64,000 nt of DNA from the NCBI GenBank assembly GCA_026936325.1, contig JAPTHN010000001.1, positions 99,215,859 to 99,279,858 on the forward strand, given 5' to 3'. The position numbers and the translations under genes are program-made. The stretch comes from Platynereis dumerilii (taxonomy: Eukaryota > Annelida > Polychaeta > Phyllodocida > Nereididae). The notes below the pieces were generated by a model that did not search any database, was not told the DNA's origin, and was given only the letters and a program-made list of their open reading frames with translations. Below are positions 23,245 through 34,499 of the stretch, piece after piece. Numbering within the stretch: the first letter of the stretch is position 1; each line of letters starts with the position of its first letter.

Positions 23245-25640
23245 TATCAGGGGGTGACCATGAGATTTACAGGAGGGGGGCTTGGAGTTTTCCTTGAAGG
23301 GAAATTATATTTATTTTGGTAATGTTGACAGAATTTTTTTATTTCAAGCTCAGTCCATATCCAAAATTTTCATTTTGAAATCAATCAATACCCTGTCAAA
23401 AAATACCTGAACCAGAAATATTTATTTTAAGGGTCCAAGGAAGTGTTTATTGTTAGATTTCTTTTATATCCAAACCTGAGTTCATATGAAATGACATTCT
23501 CAATTTCATAATCACAGATGATAATATTTTGTATTCAACTGCACCCTTAGTGAATGCTGGCACTTGAGTATGCCAAAAGATGATCCATATTTCATGTGAG
23601 ACAAAATGTGCAGGGATCAAGTTTTGTTATTTTATGCCCTGTATTTTAGAAACAATTAAGTTACCTCATGGCAGGATACCAACCCTACACACTTACGGTG
23701 ACTCCTCTAGCCGCAAATTCCCTAACCTAAACCCTTTTACCCTCACCGAATCTCAAATTCCCTCATCTTGCCCAGAATTCCAAATTCCATCAACTACCCT
23801 CAACTTCCCTCAACTACCCTGGGCTACCCTCGACTATCTTCAACTTTCCTCAACTGAACTGAACTCAACTTTCTTTGACTAAGCTCAGCTTTCCTCAACT
23901 TAACTCAGTACCACTCCACTAAACTCAGCTCACTTCAACTACCTTCAGCTTTACTGAGGGCGTGGGTTCAAATCTCACCCCAGGAACTCACTTTAGTCCG
24001 AGCCCATGGGACATTAAATGGAGGCGGGTTGTATCCAGTATTCTATGCTTGGGTAACAGAAAGACCCTGGGCATCCCTGAATTAATAGGGTATGTGCCAG
24101 ACTCACAGTCTTTTCATCTCATCATCATACGGCGATCGCCTGCCTCGATATAGCCAATTAAGGTGCTGCAGAGGCGTAAAACACATACAAACAAACAAAA
24201 ACCTTCAACTTTACCCTCTGTATCCCTCATCTACCCTTGGTTATAGTTCCAACATTTAATTTGGTTGTCCAGACAGGAAAAGAAGTCCAGGTCCCAGAGG
24301 TTAGCCTAAATCTTAAGAAAGAGAGAAAAAAATGCTGTTTTTTTTTTAATCAACTCTTTCAGGAGGATAACTATGATTTGGTCCCCATATTTCTTTTGAA
24401 TGTTGAATATAAGCAAGTTCTAATCCTTCAGTTTGGCAATCAGTCAAAGATGAGCTGTTTCAGGGGGGAGGGCCTTGAAATTTTTCCTCAATGGGAAATT
24501 ATATTTTATTTTGTGGTAACAGCGACATAAATTATTTATTTTTCAAGCATCCAATATCCATTTCCAAATCAAACAACACCCCGTTAATAAATACCCCACC
24601 AGAAATAGTTATTTTAAGACAGTCCAGAAAGAGTTTATTCATTTTTTATTGTTTGTTACAAATATAAAAAAAGTTCAGATGAACTGACTCTCTCTTTTCA
24701 TAATCACAGATCATAATATATAGCTATATATTTTCATTCAGTAGCAACCTGCATGAATGCTCGGACTTGCCAAAAATTATTCATAGTTCATGTGAGGCAA
24801 AATTTTCAATGATTAAAATTTAATTTTCTCATTTTATGCCCTGTATGTTAGAAACAATTAAGAGACCTCATGGTAGGATAGGCCTACACCGCCACACACT
24901 CACCAATCCACAAATTCCCTAACCTAAAGCCCTCTTATCCTCACCTAGCCTCAAATTCCCTCATCTTACCTTAAATTTCCTCACCTGGCCTCAAATTCTA
25001 TCAACTATATTCCCTCACTAAACTAAACTCAGCTCAACTCAACTACCCCCAGCTTTACCCTCTGTATCCCTCAACGACCGTTGGTTACCCCATCATCACA
25101 ATGGTTACCCTGTTAGACTATTTCGGCACAACACAGAAAAAAAACACCCAGAGAAGGACTCAAAACTTCTAAGGAGGTTATCCACAGAAACCACAGAAAG
25201 TTAAAAATTATTTCAAAAGAAATTCAAGCTTTTGATGCACTTTATACCCAGCGTGTTCGAGCTGTATGAACACTTTTGTCAAGCTGAAATTTTATGTTTG
25301 TGTGCCCCCTGAGCTTGAAAACAGAGATACGCTTAAGTTTGAGGTTTGGCAATGACAATTGATTTGAGCAATGAGTTAAAAGTGAAATTGTTCTCCTCGC
25401 ATCCCTGCATCAAGAGTAAATACCAGTTATGCGCAGAATACTTAGCTGTATGAATATTTTTGTCCGCACCTGTATAGATCCATCATTGGTTGTCCAGACA
25501 GGATTTCATTTAAAAAAACCAAAAAAAACTCCCAAGCCCCCCGACCCTTGATATGAAATGTGCTCCCTGAATGTTGAATAAAAGCAAGTTCTAATCCTTG
25601 AGGTTTGGCAATCACACAAATCTGGGCTGTTATTCACGCT
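23245..25640. repeat. tandem duplication, two units of about 1.2 kb
   Basis: Unit 1 (23245-24450) and unit 2 (24455-25640) share, in order: the AT-rich MITE end, CAAAAGATGATCCAT/CAAAAATTATTCAT, TTTTATGCCCTGTAT, AAACAATTAAG, ACCTCATGG(C/T)AGGATA, AAATTCCCTAACCTAAA, a CCCTCAACT-type tract, CAGCTTTACCCTCTG and AAGCAAGTTCTAATCCTT. Unit 1 carries a SINE that unit 2 lacks. Divergence of many percent indicates an old duplication. Non-coding. Confidence 0.75.
23955..24201 (+). mobile_element. tRNA-derived SINE, 5'-truncated, with target duplication
   Basis: Flanked by CCTTCAGCTTTAC (23942-23954) and CCTTCAACTTTAC (24202-24214), a 13-bp target duplication. The 5' end contains GTGGGTTCAAATCTCACCC, a tRNA T-arm with the RNA polymerase III B box GGTTCAAATC; the A box is absent, so the head is truncated. 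The 3' end is ATTAAGGTGCTGCAGAGG, then CGTAAAACACA and an ACAAA-rich tail. Related tails occur at 3309-3358 and 58025-58052 on the minus strand. SINEs depend on a partner LINE for movement. Confidence 0.75.
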
Positions 25641-25814
25641 GTCTGTTGGTTATATCTTTAAAGTAACCAGGCATGACTGTTCACCAAACTGCTAGTTGTC
25701 AAAAATAAAAGAGAGTTTTCAAACAGTGGGCAAATACAATGAAATTGCAATAACTGTGACACAACTCAAAAAGGTGTCTGGCCATATGGTCAATCGTGAA
25801 TAAACCTCAGTGGA

Positions 25815-26390
25815 AAGAGCTCTAATGTAAAACACAGAGAAAACAATCACATAGTTCACTGTTCATTTTCTACGAGAAATTCCAACGCATTTACAATGAA
25901 GTAAAATTTTCCTGTATCAAGATTCTGATGGTGCGTCAATTATAAACCTACTGCCTTTCATAGTACTTCAGATTCAAGAGACGTCTATTTGACGATTCAC
26001 GAAAATACAAAAGATGTATAATGCAAAATTCATCAGTTGATGTTATGTAATTTACACTATCAATGGCAATGATCAGTATATCTTTCATCATCTCTCAACT
26101 TTGATTTATTTTTCGTATTTCACATCTTTTTTCATTTGTACTATAATTTTGTAAACGGTAGTTCCCTACAAGCGACCATGTTTGGTCTTTGGGAATTCCC
26201 TCAATAAATCAAGGAAAAATCCGCAACCCCGCCTTGAAATCAAATTGTCGCCCCTTATGAAACCGCTGCAAGCGTGAACCTATTGAAGATTCATCTGTTT
26301 GAAAAGCAATAGATGAGGATGAACCATGCAGGTCTCTCTCAATAATGAGCATCAAGCATCAGTGTAAGCACCTGGAACAAAAAGAACGTG
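25815..26390. other. no gene; one MITE end
   Basis: 26165-26260, read on the minus strand, gives AAGGGGCGACAATTTGATTT and a GGCGGGG run followed by TTTTTCCTTG, an end of the AT-rich MITE family. The rest is unremarkable. Confidence 0.4.
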
Positions 26391-26394
26391 TAAA

Positions 26395-26500
26395 CTGAAT
26401 CCTGGGGTGTCACACCATGACCCCATCACTCTTCATCTGCCAACAAAGTTCTTGAGCTGAGAAACAAGACCTCAGGAGAAACTCATGAAGAAGTTTGACA
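26395..26500. repeat. short duplicated block (partner 32938-33055)
   Basis: CTCTTCATC(T/A)GCCA, AAGTTCTTGAGCT, GAAAC and AAGAAGTTT(G/A)ACA occur in the same order and orientation at 32965-33050. Confidence 0.55.
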
Positions 26501-27245
26501 GGTACATGCAGCTTTCAGTAAATCAAAGCAAACACCAAACAAAACCTAAAAATGCTGCATGTGTCTGTTGCAAATTTCTTTGAATGAACAATTAAAGATA
26601 ATAATAATATTATTTTGATTTGGTCCTTAAAAAAAACTCCTAAAACTTGTGCAAAGGCCGTTTTGCAATCAAACTGAGCACAAGAAAGGGCTAAAAAATC
26701 TGCATAGTGATGGTCGCAACATCAAGAGTCGGAAGCTGGAAATTAGGTCAAGTGGTCTCAACTTCTTGTCAATGATTTAGTCTTTTATTTAACAAAAAAG
26801 CATCACATATTCATCTTCAAAAGTGTTTTAAAATTCAATTGGCTCCAATAAAATTACTTGTACCTGTAATTTTGATGGAATAGTTAGTCATAAGCCAAGA
26901 CATGGTACATCAAATTATCAACAATTGATTAATTTCTATTCAAAATAGACAACAAGATAATGTAAAAAAATATGGTAACATAATCTTCATCGAGTATCAA
27001 CTGATGTTTATGTAACTGTGAGCAATTAATCTACATGCCAATCTTGTTCTTGTTTTTTATATGCTATTATACTCTTATGTAATATCAACAATCTAACATA
27101 CACATACATGTGGCAACTTTCAGTGTTGTCTGCCTCTTTACCATTTGGCTAATTATCAACTGATCACAGGCATTTCAATCATTTACCAGTTTACCAACAC
27201 AGCTCTATGGCCTGCATGATACTGACCTCCTTAAACAGTACAAGG

Positions 27246-27345
27246 AAGGTGGGAAAGTCTAGACAATTCCATTGAATCAGCCACCCTGCACCCTATTGGC
27301 ATAACATTACTGCAGGGTGGTCGATTCAGGGGACTTTCCCACCTT
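27246..27345. repeat. 100-bp hairpin or mini-MITE
   Basis: AAGGTGGGAAAGTC at the left end is exactly inverted at the right end (GACTTTCCCACCTT), and inner arms GAATCAGCCACCCTGCA and TGCAGGGTGGTCGATTC also pair. An asymmetric bulge of about 10 nt lies on the left arm. Non-coding. Confidence 0.65.
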
Positions 27346-27414
27346 GGTGTATCTGTACCACTGGTAGTGGTTTAGTGCAGAACTGTTGTGAACAACTGTT
27401 ATGCCTGTGCAACT

Positions 27415-27463
27415 GATCAATCAATCAATCAATCAATCTTGTTTTCTATCAATTTACTTTTCG

Positions 27464-27554
<91 letters not shown>

Positions 27555-27600
27555 GATCTGTCTATCTGTCTATCTATCTATCTGCCTGTCTATTTGTCTT
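27415..27600. repeat. compound (TCAA)n-(TCTA)n microsatellite
   Basis: About six TCAA units (27415-27438), a 25-bp spacer, then more than twenty perfect CTAT units (27464-27554) degrading into CTGT/CTAT to 27600. It is the same pairing, on the opposite strand, as 3107-3526. Frames reading LSIYLSIY are repeat translations. Confidence 0.9.
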
Positions 27601-28079
27601 TCTATGAATGAATAAATAAATATATTTTACTGACAGAAAGGGATCAATACAGATCCTTACATCATTGCAGCAACTATAAGCCCTACAAAAACTGTTAAGT
27701 GCTGTGTGAATTTCATGGCTGTGTCATTTTCACATTAATATTCGCATTGAAATGGCCATTTTGTAAAGCAAATTGAGCACAAGAGAGATTTCAAAAATCT
27801 GTGCAGTAATAGTCTCAACATCAACAGTCGACAGCAGGGAACTAGGTCAAGTGGGTCCAGTTTCTTTTCAATGATTTAGTTTCGAATTTAACAAAACATA
27901 ACATATTCATCTTCAAAGGGTCTTAAAAAATTCAATTTTCTCCAGTAGCATTCCCTGTACCTATAATTTTTATGGAATAGTTAATTATTAGCCTTGACAA
28001 GCTAAATTAAATTATTAACAAGTCCTATAAAAACCTGTTAATGCTGCACCAATTTCATGGCTGTGCCATTTACATATTG

Positions 28080-29134
28080 TTATAATTATGTGGAATCTCA
28101 TTTTTTTTAGCTAACAGCATGACATTGGAGGTTTTGACATTGCAATGGTCAGATGATTTACTTTTGAGATCAGCTTGATTGTTTGTTATTATTTGACAAA
28201 GAGAATCTCCATAGTGACTCAAGAAAAAAGTAAACAGAAAACAAAGCTCAGTCAAAGGCTTGATGCTTTGCCATTTATTTAAATCACTGATTGGATGATA
28301 ATGCTTTGCATCCATAAGTCCAACCTTTTTAACACCGGAAAAAGCAAGATGTCATGCATGAATTTGGCAATGTAATATAGGAGCTTTTTCAGTTGAAGAA
28401 TCTTATTTGGAGGCATTTTTATTCAGATCATGCACAGGATGAGCTTGGTGGGCCCTGTCGCCAATGGATGCCTTTATCAAGCAAATCTAGACTGACACTT
28501 GTTATCATTGAGATGCCATCAGAAGTTTGCTCATTGATTGCAGTACTAGCCTACATGTGTGTGAGTTGTGGCCGATGAGGTGCATATAAAATGCTAAAAC
28601 CTCCTAGACATCACTAAGACACTTATACCATTGGAAAAGCCGGGATCTGACTAACTAATTTGCATTTTAGCGCCCTACTAAGAATTAACATTGTTAACAA
28701 CAGTAAACAAACAATCAGATTATTGTTTATTTTGCAAAAATTATGAGTCAAAGAGTATAAGAGAAGAAGCGTATGATGTCTAACTTGTCAGTTAGATGCC
28801 TCATTGTCGGGTTCTACAATGCATGTTAGAACCTTCCAAATCGGTTTCTAACTAAAATGTTAACACCAAAGCCGAGATCTCTCTTCTACTATACAGATGT
28901 ATCCTTTTGTGTTCTTTGGTATAACTACGGTTGATTGCATATTGCAAGATTTGAATTTTTTCTTGGCGCTGACAAGGAACAATAGCTGTAACATCTCATT
29001 GAAAGAATATTTCCATTTGTGTTATTTTCAGGTGCTTTAGAATGTTTTGTAGATTTTTGTTCTTTTGTTATAGAATAGATTCCCAACTAAGAACTGTAAT
29101 TTTCACTTGGTAATGGAAAACAGTCTCAGACACA
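28080..29134. other. no gene seen
   Basis: AT-rich. 28440-28510 weakly resembles 33295-33350 (TTGGTGG, ATGGATGCC/AGATGGCTG, AAGCAA(A/G)TCT), another trace of block duplication. Confidence 0.35.
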
Positions 29135-30515
29135 AAATAAGGACCTTAGTCAGACTTGGATGTGAATTAGAAGCCTTCTGTGCTGCTGGACCAGTGGACC
29201 ACCAAAGGTTCTTGTAATTGCCATTTTCTGGCCACAAAGGGAATGAAAGGATTTGTGAGAAGTTGGCCTCTGAGGTAATTTCTGCCATTTGTAACAGGAT
29301 GCTTAATTCGAGTGAGTTGTGGCATTTGTAGAAGGCAGTTAATTGAATTTAGTGGTCAGTAATTAAATTGGAAGTAAACGCTTTAGAATAACTTTGTACA
29401 CTAACAGTTGAGTAACAATGGTAAGAGATAGCAGAAACCTGCTTTGCATGGGACTCTTCTATTCAGTTGTAATTGAAACTGGTAAATTGTAACCATTTTT
29501 GGTCATTTTGCAGCCTGGCTGAGCCTGGTTTTGAAAAAGGCAATATTGTGTCCCTGTGCAGCCATCAAAATGGTTTAAATGCAGTTGTCAAACCAAATTT
29601 TGGAAAATATGAGAATGAAGAAGGTTATTGTGCTTCAATTATCACAGACTGAGCCAGTCCCTTCTTGCAAAACATCATTAGTTGAGACGTGTCTTGTTAT
29701 ATTATGCAAACAATGTTTTCATTTAAAGAAAATGGGCTGATGACATATGTACAAACTCTCTGTGCATAGTGCAATCATCCTGTATTACATTGACCTGTCT
29801 GCTTCAAATTGAGAAAAAAAAATTGTCCAAATTGTTAGTATCCAAAGTGAATCAAAACGTAAAGCTGTTTACAAGTGTAAAGCTGCTGCTAATTCCAGTC
29901 CAGATGGAGTTAGAGAGAACTTGCAGCTAGACCTGTAATTACTGCTCACTGGTCTGTCATGCAGAATGACAAGCCTCGCCAGATTCTGTTACAAACACAC
30001 AAACTTGCTGAATGAGATGATTTCGCTTTATTGCCACTCAGAACTTCAGACGGTCATTCAGTTCCTTACCAATTTAGATGGCATTGTCACTTTGTTAATA
30101 TCAATACAGTTCTCTCTATAATACAGTATTCTAAATTATACATCACTCCCGTAGTAATCTTTTTTGCCATGTAATTTCTGTTTTAGCCTTTCTCTGAATA
30201 CATTTATATATTATGATGCTTTTTTAACAGGGCCATCTAGCGCAAGTTGATTATATGTTTGACTGATGCATGCAATAACAGTTAATTTAAATATTCTGTA
30301 ACATAATATACTCTGCGAGCAGGCTCTGGGAATACTACCGAAGCTACAAAAGAAGGACTTCAGCATTGCTTAAAATTTGCCATGAGCAGTCCTTGACAGT
30401 CAGACCACCAATGGTATTTGTAATTACTCTTGTGCTGTGGACAAGTTAGTCAGAAAGACTACGTAGTTCAATATTTAGCACTATGGTCAGCTTGACATTT
30501 ATAAAAGGAAGCTTC
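29135..30515. repeat. segmental duplication, copy A
   Basis: Same order and orientation as 31440-32490. Shared words include GAAAGGATTTGTGAGAAGTT, CCATTTGTAACAGGA, AACTTGCAGCTAGACCT, TGAATGAGATGATTTC, GGGAATACTAC, CCATGAGCAGTCCTTGACAG and CAGCTTGACATTTAT. Copy A is longer by about 300 bp, mainly insertions near 29660-29790 and 30050-30300. The phrase GACCACCAA(A/T)GG followed by TTGTAATT appears twice within the copy, suggesting an earlier internal duplication. Confidence 0.8.
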
Positions 30516-31439
30516 ATCCTTATAGAAGGCAAAGAATCAAATTCAGTTTTTTAGCAATAATATGCCCTTTAGTATTATAGTAGATTCTTAACCATGGTTG
30601 CCAGTATGCTATTCCAGGAAGAAATGGCCACAAAAGGTTACTTAGGGAGTTCAGCAGGAAACTGCTGATTTCATGGTTTCGTTTCTTACTATGGCTCTCA
30701 GAGGATGATGTATGTTTCAGTTTTGCGTCAATGTTGTTTTGGTTCGTGATGTAGCCCATGATGAATTATTCTGCGTTGCCTGGAGAAGTGTGGAAGTCTG
30801 TGTGAAAAAAAAAGATATGCAAATCAACATGACTCTCTAGCAGATTTTCTTTATGAGTAAGAATGACATTGCCCCGTTTTAAAGTGAAAATATACATATG
30901 TCCTTACACCTACATTGAATGGCAGTATAATCATGCGCTGAAAATCTTTATTGACTGATCAAAATGAGTAATTCAGTTAAAGTTAGTCAATTTACCTACT
31001 ACATTTGTCATAAATTGGTCAAATTACTGATTGCATTAGTCTTAAATATACTATTTGTATAAGTCAGAACCTGGCTAATCAAAAGGACATTTTTATTTGA
31101 GTTGGGAGTTCTAGCTCTTCTTATTTGGTCAGTGAAGGATTTCAACTGCTGTTTGATTTAAAGAGATCGCCAAACTATTTTTCAGAACTGCAGTAACAAA
31201 AAATTCCATTTCATATTACTGTGAGGGTGAAGTATCAGTAAATTTTCATATTTTGGAGTTTGCCAAAATTTGTCTGATGTAACTAGCAGCTGCGATCAAT
31301 GACAAACCACTGGCACTCTGTCATGTGAGTTTTCTTTTATCGTAAATCGCAAAGTTAGTCAGCGACACCTGTGTGCTAAATGGGACTACCGCAGCATTCG
31401 GTTGGTAGGTACATCACTCAGTGATGAAAAACTGCTTTA
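30516..31439. other. spacer between duplicated segments; no gene seen
   Basis: AT-rich, with TTAGTC/TTAGTCA words around 30970-31090. No exon or element end recognised. Confidence 0.35.
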
Positions 31440-32490
31440 GCTAACAAATAAGGACCTGAGTCAAACTGGTTTATACTGCTAGACTAGTAGACCTCCTATG
31501 GTTCCTGTAATTGCCATTTTCAAACCACAAACGGAGTGAAAGGATTTGTGAGAAGTTGGTCAATGAGGTTATTCCAGCCATTTGTAACAGGACACTTACT
31601 TCCAATGTGTTTTAGGATTTGCGATGGTGGTAAATTGAATTTAGCATTCATAATTAATTTAGAAATATTGTGGAATTTGTGCAGAAAAGCAGTTAGGCAT
31701 CAGTGACAAGGGATTATGTGATTATCTATCCCTGTACAGCCATTGAAATTACTTGAGATCTATACAGTCATCGAGCCAATTTTGGAAAAATATTTGAGCA
31801 TTGGTAGTTCAGAGCTCCTGTCAATTATCACATCTCAAGTAGGCCTGTCTGTAAAGAAATTAGTCCAAATTGTTACAGCCCAAAGTGAATCAAAGCATAA
31901 ATCTATACCTAAGAGTGAAGCTGCTGCTAATACCAGACAGGATGGAGTTAGAGCGAACTTGCAGCTAGACCTATAATTACTACTCACTGATCTGTCACAC
32001 AGAATGGGAAGGCGCGCCAAGCTATGTAGCAAACTGACACACTTGATGAATGAGATGATTTCTCTTTATTGTCACTCAGTTCCACACCAATTGATAAGTT
32101 ACTGTCACTTTGTCATTATCAGAGTTTTCTCTGTTACACCGTATTCGAAATGATAGTACACTACGATAATAGTCATTCTGTTGCAAATACTTTCTGTTTT
32201 GTGTCTTTTCTCCAAACACATTTGTATATTATGCTGCCTTTTTATTTTTAAGTATGAGGCAAAAACAGTATCCTATCTCGAACGTAACCTCCAATATGAG
32301 CAAGTTATGGGAATACTACAGAAGCTGCAAAATAGGGACTTCAGCAAAGCTTCAAATATGCCATGAGCAGTCCTTGACAGTCAGACCACCTATGGCACTT
32401 GTAATTGCTCTTGTGCTTCGGGCAAGACGGTCAGAAAGGTCAGATCAGGGTTAAGCTTGGCGGTCAGCTTGACATTTATTAAAGGAAGTT
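31440..32490. repeat. segmental duplication, copy B
   Basis: Partner of 29135-30515. An open frame at 31743-31976 (77 codons) ends with EAAANTRQDGVRANLQLDL-stop; copy A in the same frame ends AAANSSPDGVRENLQLDL-stop but is interrupted upstream. Whether this is coding relic or chance is undecided; no homologous domain is recognised. Confidence 0.8.
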
Positions 32491-32504
32491 TCAAGTTTCA
32501 TTTA

Positions 32505-32780
32505 TAAGGAAGCTTGGTGTTTCTTTAAAATAAATTATTTCTTGCTCAGTTCTGTTGAAATAAATACAAGTAGATGCTTTCTGGGCAGTCTTGAGAAATT
32601 TCTGGTTTGGCTTTTTTTTAAACAAGATGTTGCTTGATTTAGAAATGAATATTTCGGTTCAAATAAATAATTACTTGAAATAAATAGTTACGGCCACCGG
32701 TACCATGAAATAAGTAATTTCCTGCTAAAGAAAACTCCAAACCCCCTCCCCCTGATTATTAAATGGTCACTCCCTAAGTC
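32505..32780 (-). mobile_element. AT-rich MITE family, copy near 32.6 kb
   Basis: Contains AATTATTTCTTGCTCAGTT, then AACAAGATGTTGCTTG, and ends AAAACTCCAAACCCCC followed by TTAAATGGTCACTCCCTAA, the reverse complement of the TTAGGGGGTGACCA...GGGGCTTGGAGTTTT end. The opposite terminus is missing, so it is truncated. Confidence 0.6.
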
Positions 32781-33329
32781 GATGTCTATACTATTTATAA
32801 TCAGATCTATGTTCTTACTATTATGTTCCTCTCCGTCAACATATTACCAAAGAAGTTATTTGGTAATGAAAAAATTGGGTCCTTGTCATTTGATTAAGAG
32901 TATAACAGCTTGATAGCAGGAAGGAAGACACCAGCAGTATTGTGGCACATCACGTTATCACCGCATCTCTCTTCATCAGCCAGGGAAGTTCTTGAGCTCT
33001 GAAACGGGATCAGACGATGTACTAATAAAGAAGTTTAACAAAGACAGGATACGTTGTCAGAGTCAAACAACTACAGGGGAAGTAAGTTTAGATTTTAGCA
33101 GTGTTTGCATATTGCATAATTAGTGCAGCAACAGGATGTGTAACAAAGAAATTTAGAAGTGACGACTCCATGAACTGGGAAGCCTTGTATGCCCTTTACT
33201 TTTGTAGTAGGGTGTAGGTCTGTATGCAATGTGGAAGTATCCCATCAATAGATTTTTGTGTGCACTTCATAGGAAAGGTTGCTTAGGATCGGTGCCTTGG
33301 TGGCATTACACCCTAGATGGCTGTATAAA

Positions 33330-34050
33330 GCAAGTCTGAACTGTTACATGTGACTGATGGTTCATACAAGGTTCACTCCAAGGTTTCATTTTATTATGGG
33401 CTTATAGCATATCTTTTGGTCTTTCTTGGCTAATAGGGGTAATACAGAAGGATTGACCATGGAAATGATGCATTTTCACGTGAATCTATTTTGTTTGCTT
33501 TATTTGCAATACAAATTCTGCGCTAGAGAAAGAGTTTGCAACAGTTGAGACTGAGCAGACAACCAAAGAAAGACTACTTGACCTGTGGTCATCATTTTAA
33601 GAAAAGCAGAGGTACCATTAAGACAAGATGACAGGCCTCTGCTCTTCCCATTTCTTTAATAGCAGAAGAAGGATACTAATCTCCAGAGAGCTCTTTACCC
33701 ATTTGGGCCGATGTACTGCAGACAGAAAGTAGTGACCAGGTCTGAGAGTTTGAGCTTGGATTAGCTCAGCTGTTGCCTGTTTTTGTAAAAGAAGAAACTC
33801 CAAGGATTACTGAACCATCTACATGTACCTTCTCAACATGGCAATTTGTACTGTCTGTTGTCCTTGAGGCATGTGCATTATCACATCGAGCACTAAGACA
33901 GGTGTACCAGAAATGTAACATGATTCCCACATCCACCTCTTGTCACTGAAACATAAACAAAATGTAAGCATTGGAGCAGAGTTATGCACAGTGACTGATT
34001 CTTCTTCTTTTTTTTGTCTCTCAAAGTTATGAATGTGAATCATATACGTA
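33330..34050. repeat. duplicated block, copy 1
   Basis: Pieces recur elsewhere: 33340-33450 is inverted at 42405-42500 (TGGGCTTATAGCAT, GGCTAATAGGGGTAAT); 33555-33600 at 44940-44985 (AAAGAAAGACTA, GACCTGTGGTCATC); 33600-33960 at 47480-47900 (AGCAGAGGTAC, CTCCA(G/C)AGAGCTC, AACATGGCAATTT). The copy-1 block is followed by the NADAR fragment and LINE, which are absent from the copy at 47.5-48.2 kb. Confidence 0.65.
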
Positions 34051-34181
34051 GAATACCTTCATTAATCTCTCTGTCAATGTTGGCCATAGAGTTTCCAGTA
34101 CTTGCCCATGTCTGTTGGACTGCTTCAGGTTGACATCACTTCTTAAAAAATGTTTCAGAAAAGGTAGCAAATTATGAGTAA

Positions 34182-34499
34182 AAAAACTATAACAAAAGAA
34201 CAAAAAAAAGTCTATCTACATGCATATGCCTTTCAAGCTATCTAAAAAAAGAGGAGTGGCGCCGAGAGGAAGTGACTATTATGGAACAAGGCTTGAGGGA
34301 GAAGTTTCAGCAGAATCCTCACCTAAAAGACTTTCTTATGAACACTGGAGAGTTGATTCTGGCTGAGGCTAGTCCGACAGACAGGTTCTGGGGCACGGGG
34401 GTTGGACTGTGGAAGGAAAGTAAGACCAACCACAAGGAATGGCCTGGGGAAAATAAGCTGGGAGAGCTGTTGATGGAACTCAGAACCGAATATAAATGA
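34182..34499 (+). CDS. NADAR-domain protein, C-terminal fragment
   Basis: The frame is open from 34182 to a TGA at 34497-34499. From about 34248 it encodes KEEW, then EQGLREKFQQNPHLKDFL, TGELILAEASPTDRFWGTG and ENKLGELLMELR, matching the C-terminal half of the NADAR fold (YbiA/DUF1768), including the conserved Trp, KF-Q-NP, TG-L-EASP-D-WG-G and N-LG-LLM-R signatures. NADAR proteins are glycosidases acting on NAD/ADP-ribose-type N-glycosidic bonds: YbiA acts on riboflavin intermediates, and relatives remove ADP-ribose from guanine. The N-terminal half (S-FSNF and E-Y-M motifs) is not found upstream, so this is either a terminal exon (a weak acceptor, TTTCAAG, lies at 34231-34237) or a broken copy. 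It lies 441 bp upstream of the LINE reading frame. The domain call is firm; gene status is uncertain. Confidence 0.7.
   Translation, partial: KNYNKRTKKSLSTCICLSSYLKKEEWRREEVTIMEQGLREKFQQNPHLKDFLMNTGELILAEASPTDRFWGTGVGLWKESKTNHKEWPGENKLGELLMELRTEYK

Larger units (their letters stand above)
23017..25814. repeat. 2.8-kb block bounded by 38-bp inverted repeats
   Basis: TCCATTGAGGTTTATTCACG plus ATTGGCCATATGGTC at 23017-23051 is inverted at 25777-25814, where the reverse complement reads TCCACTGAGGTTTATTCACG plus ATTGACCATATGGCC. Between them lies the 1.2-kb tandem duplication. The pair could be terminal repeats of one large element or two foldback fragments; no TSD was found. Confidence 0.45.
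26640..28022. repeat. direct duplication, about 280-bp units 1.1 kb apart
   Basis: 26650-26930 and 27750-28022 share GAGCACAAGA, AACATCAA(G/C)AGTCG, AGGTCAAGTGG, CAATGATTTAGT, ATATTCATCTTCAAA and TATGGAATAGTTA/GATGGAATAGTTA. A smaller duplication, 27680-27735 against 28022-28075, shares AATTTCATGGCTGTG. Between the copies lie a hairpin (27246) and the CTAT array. Non-coding. Confidence 0.65.
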
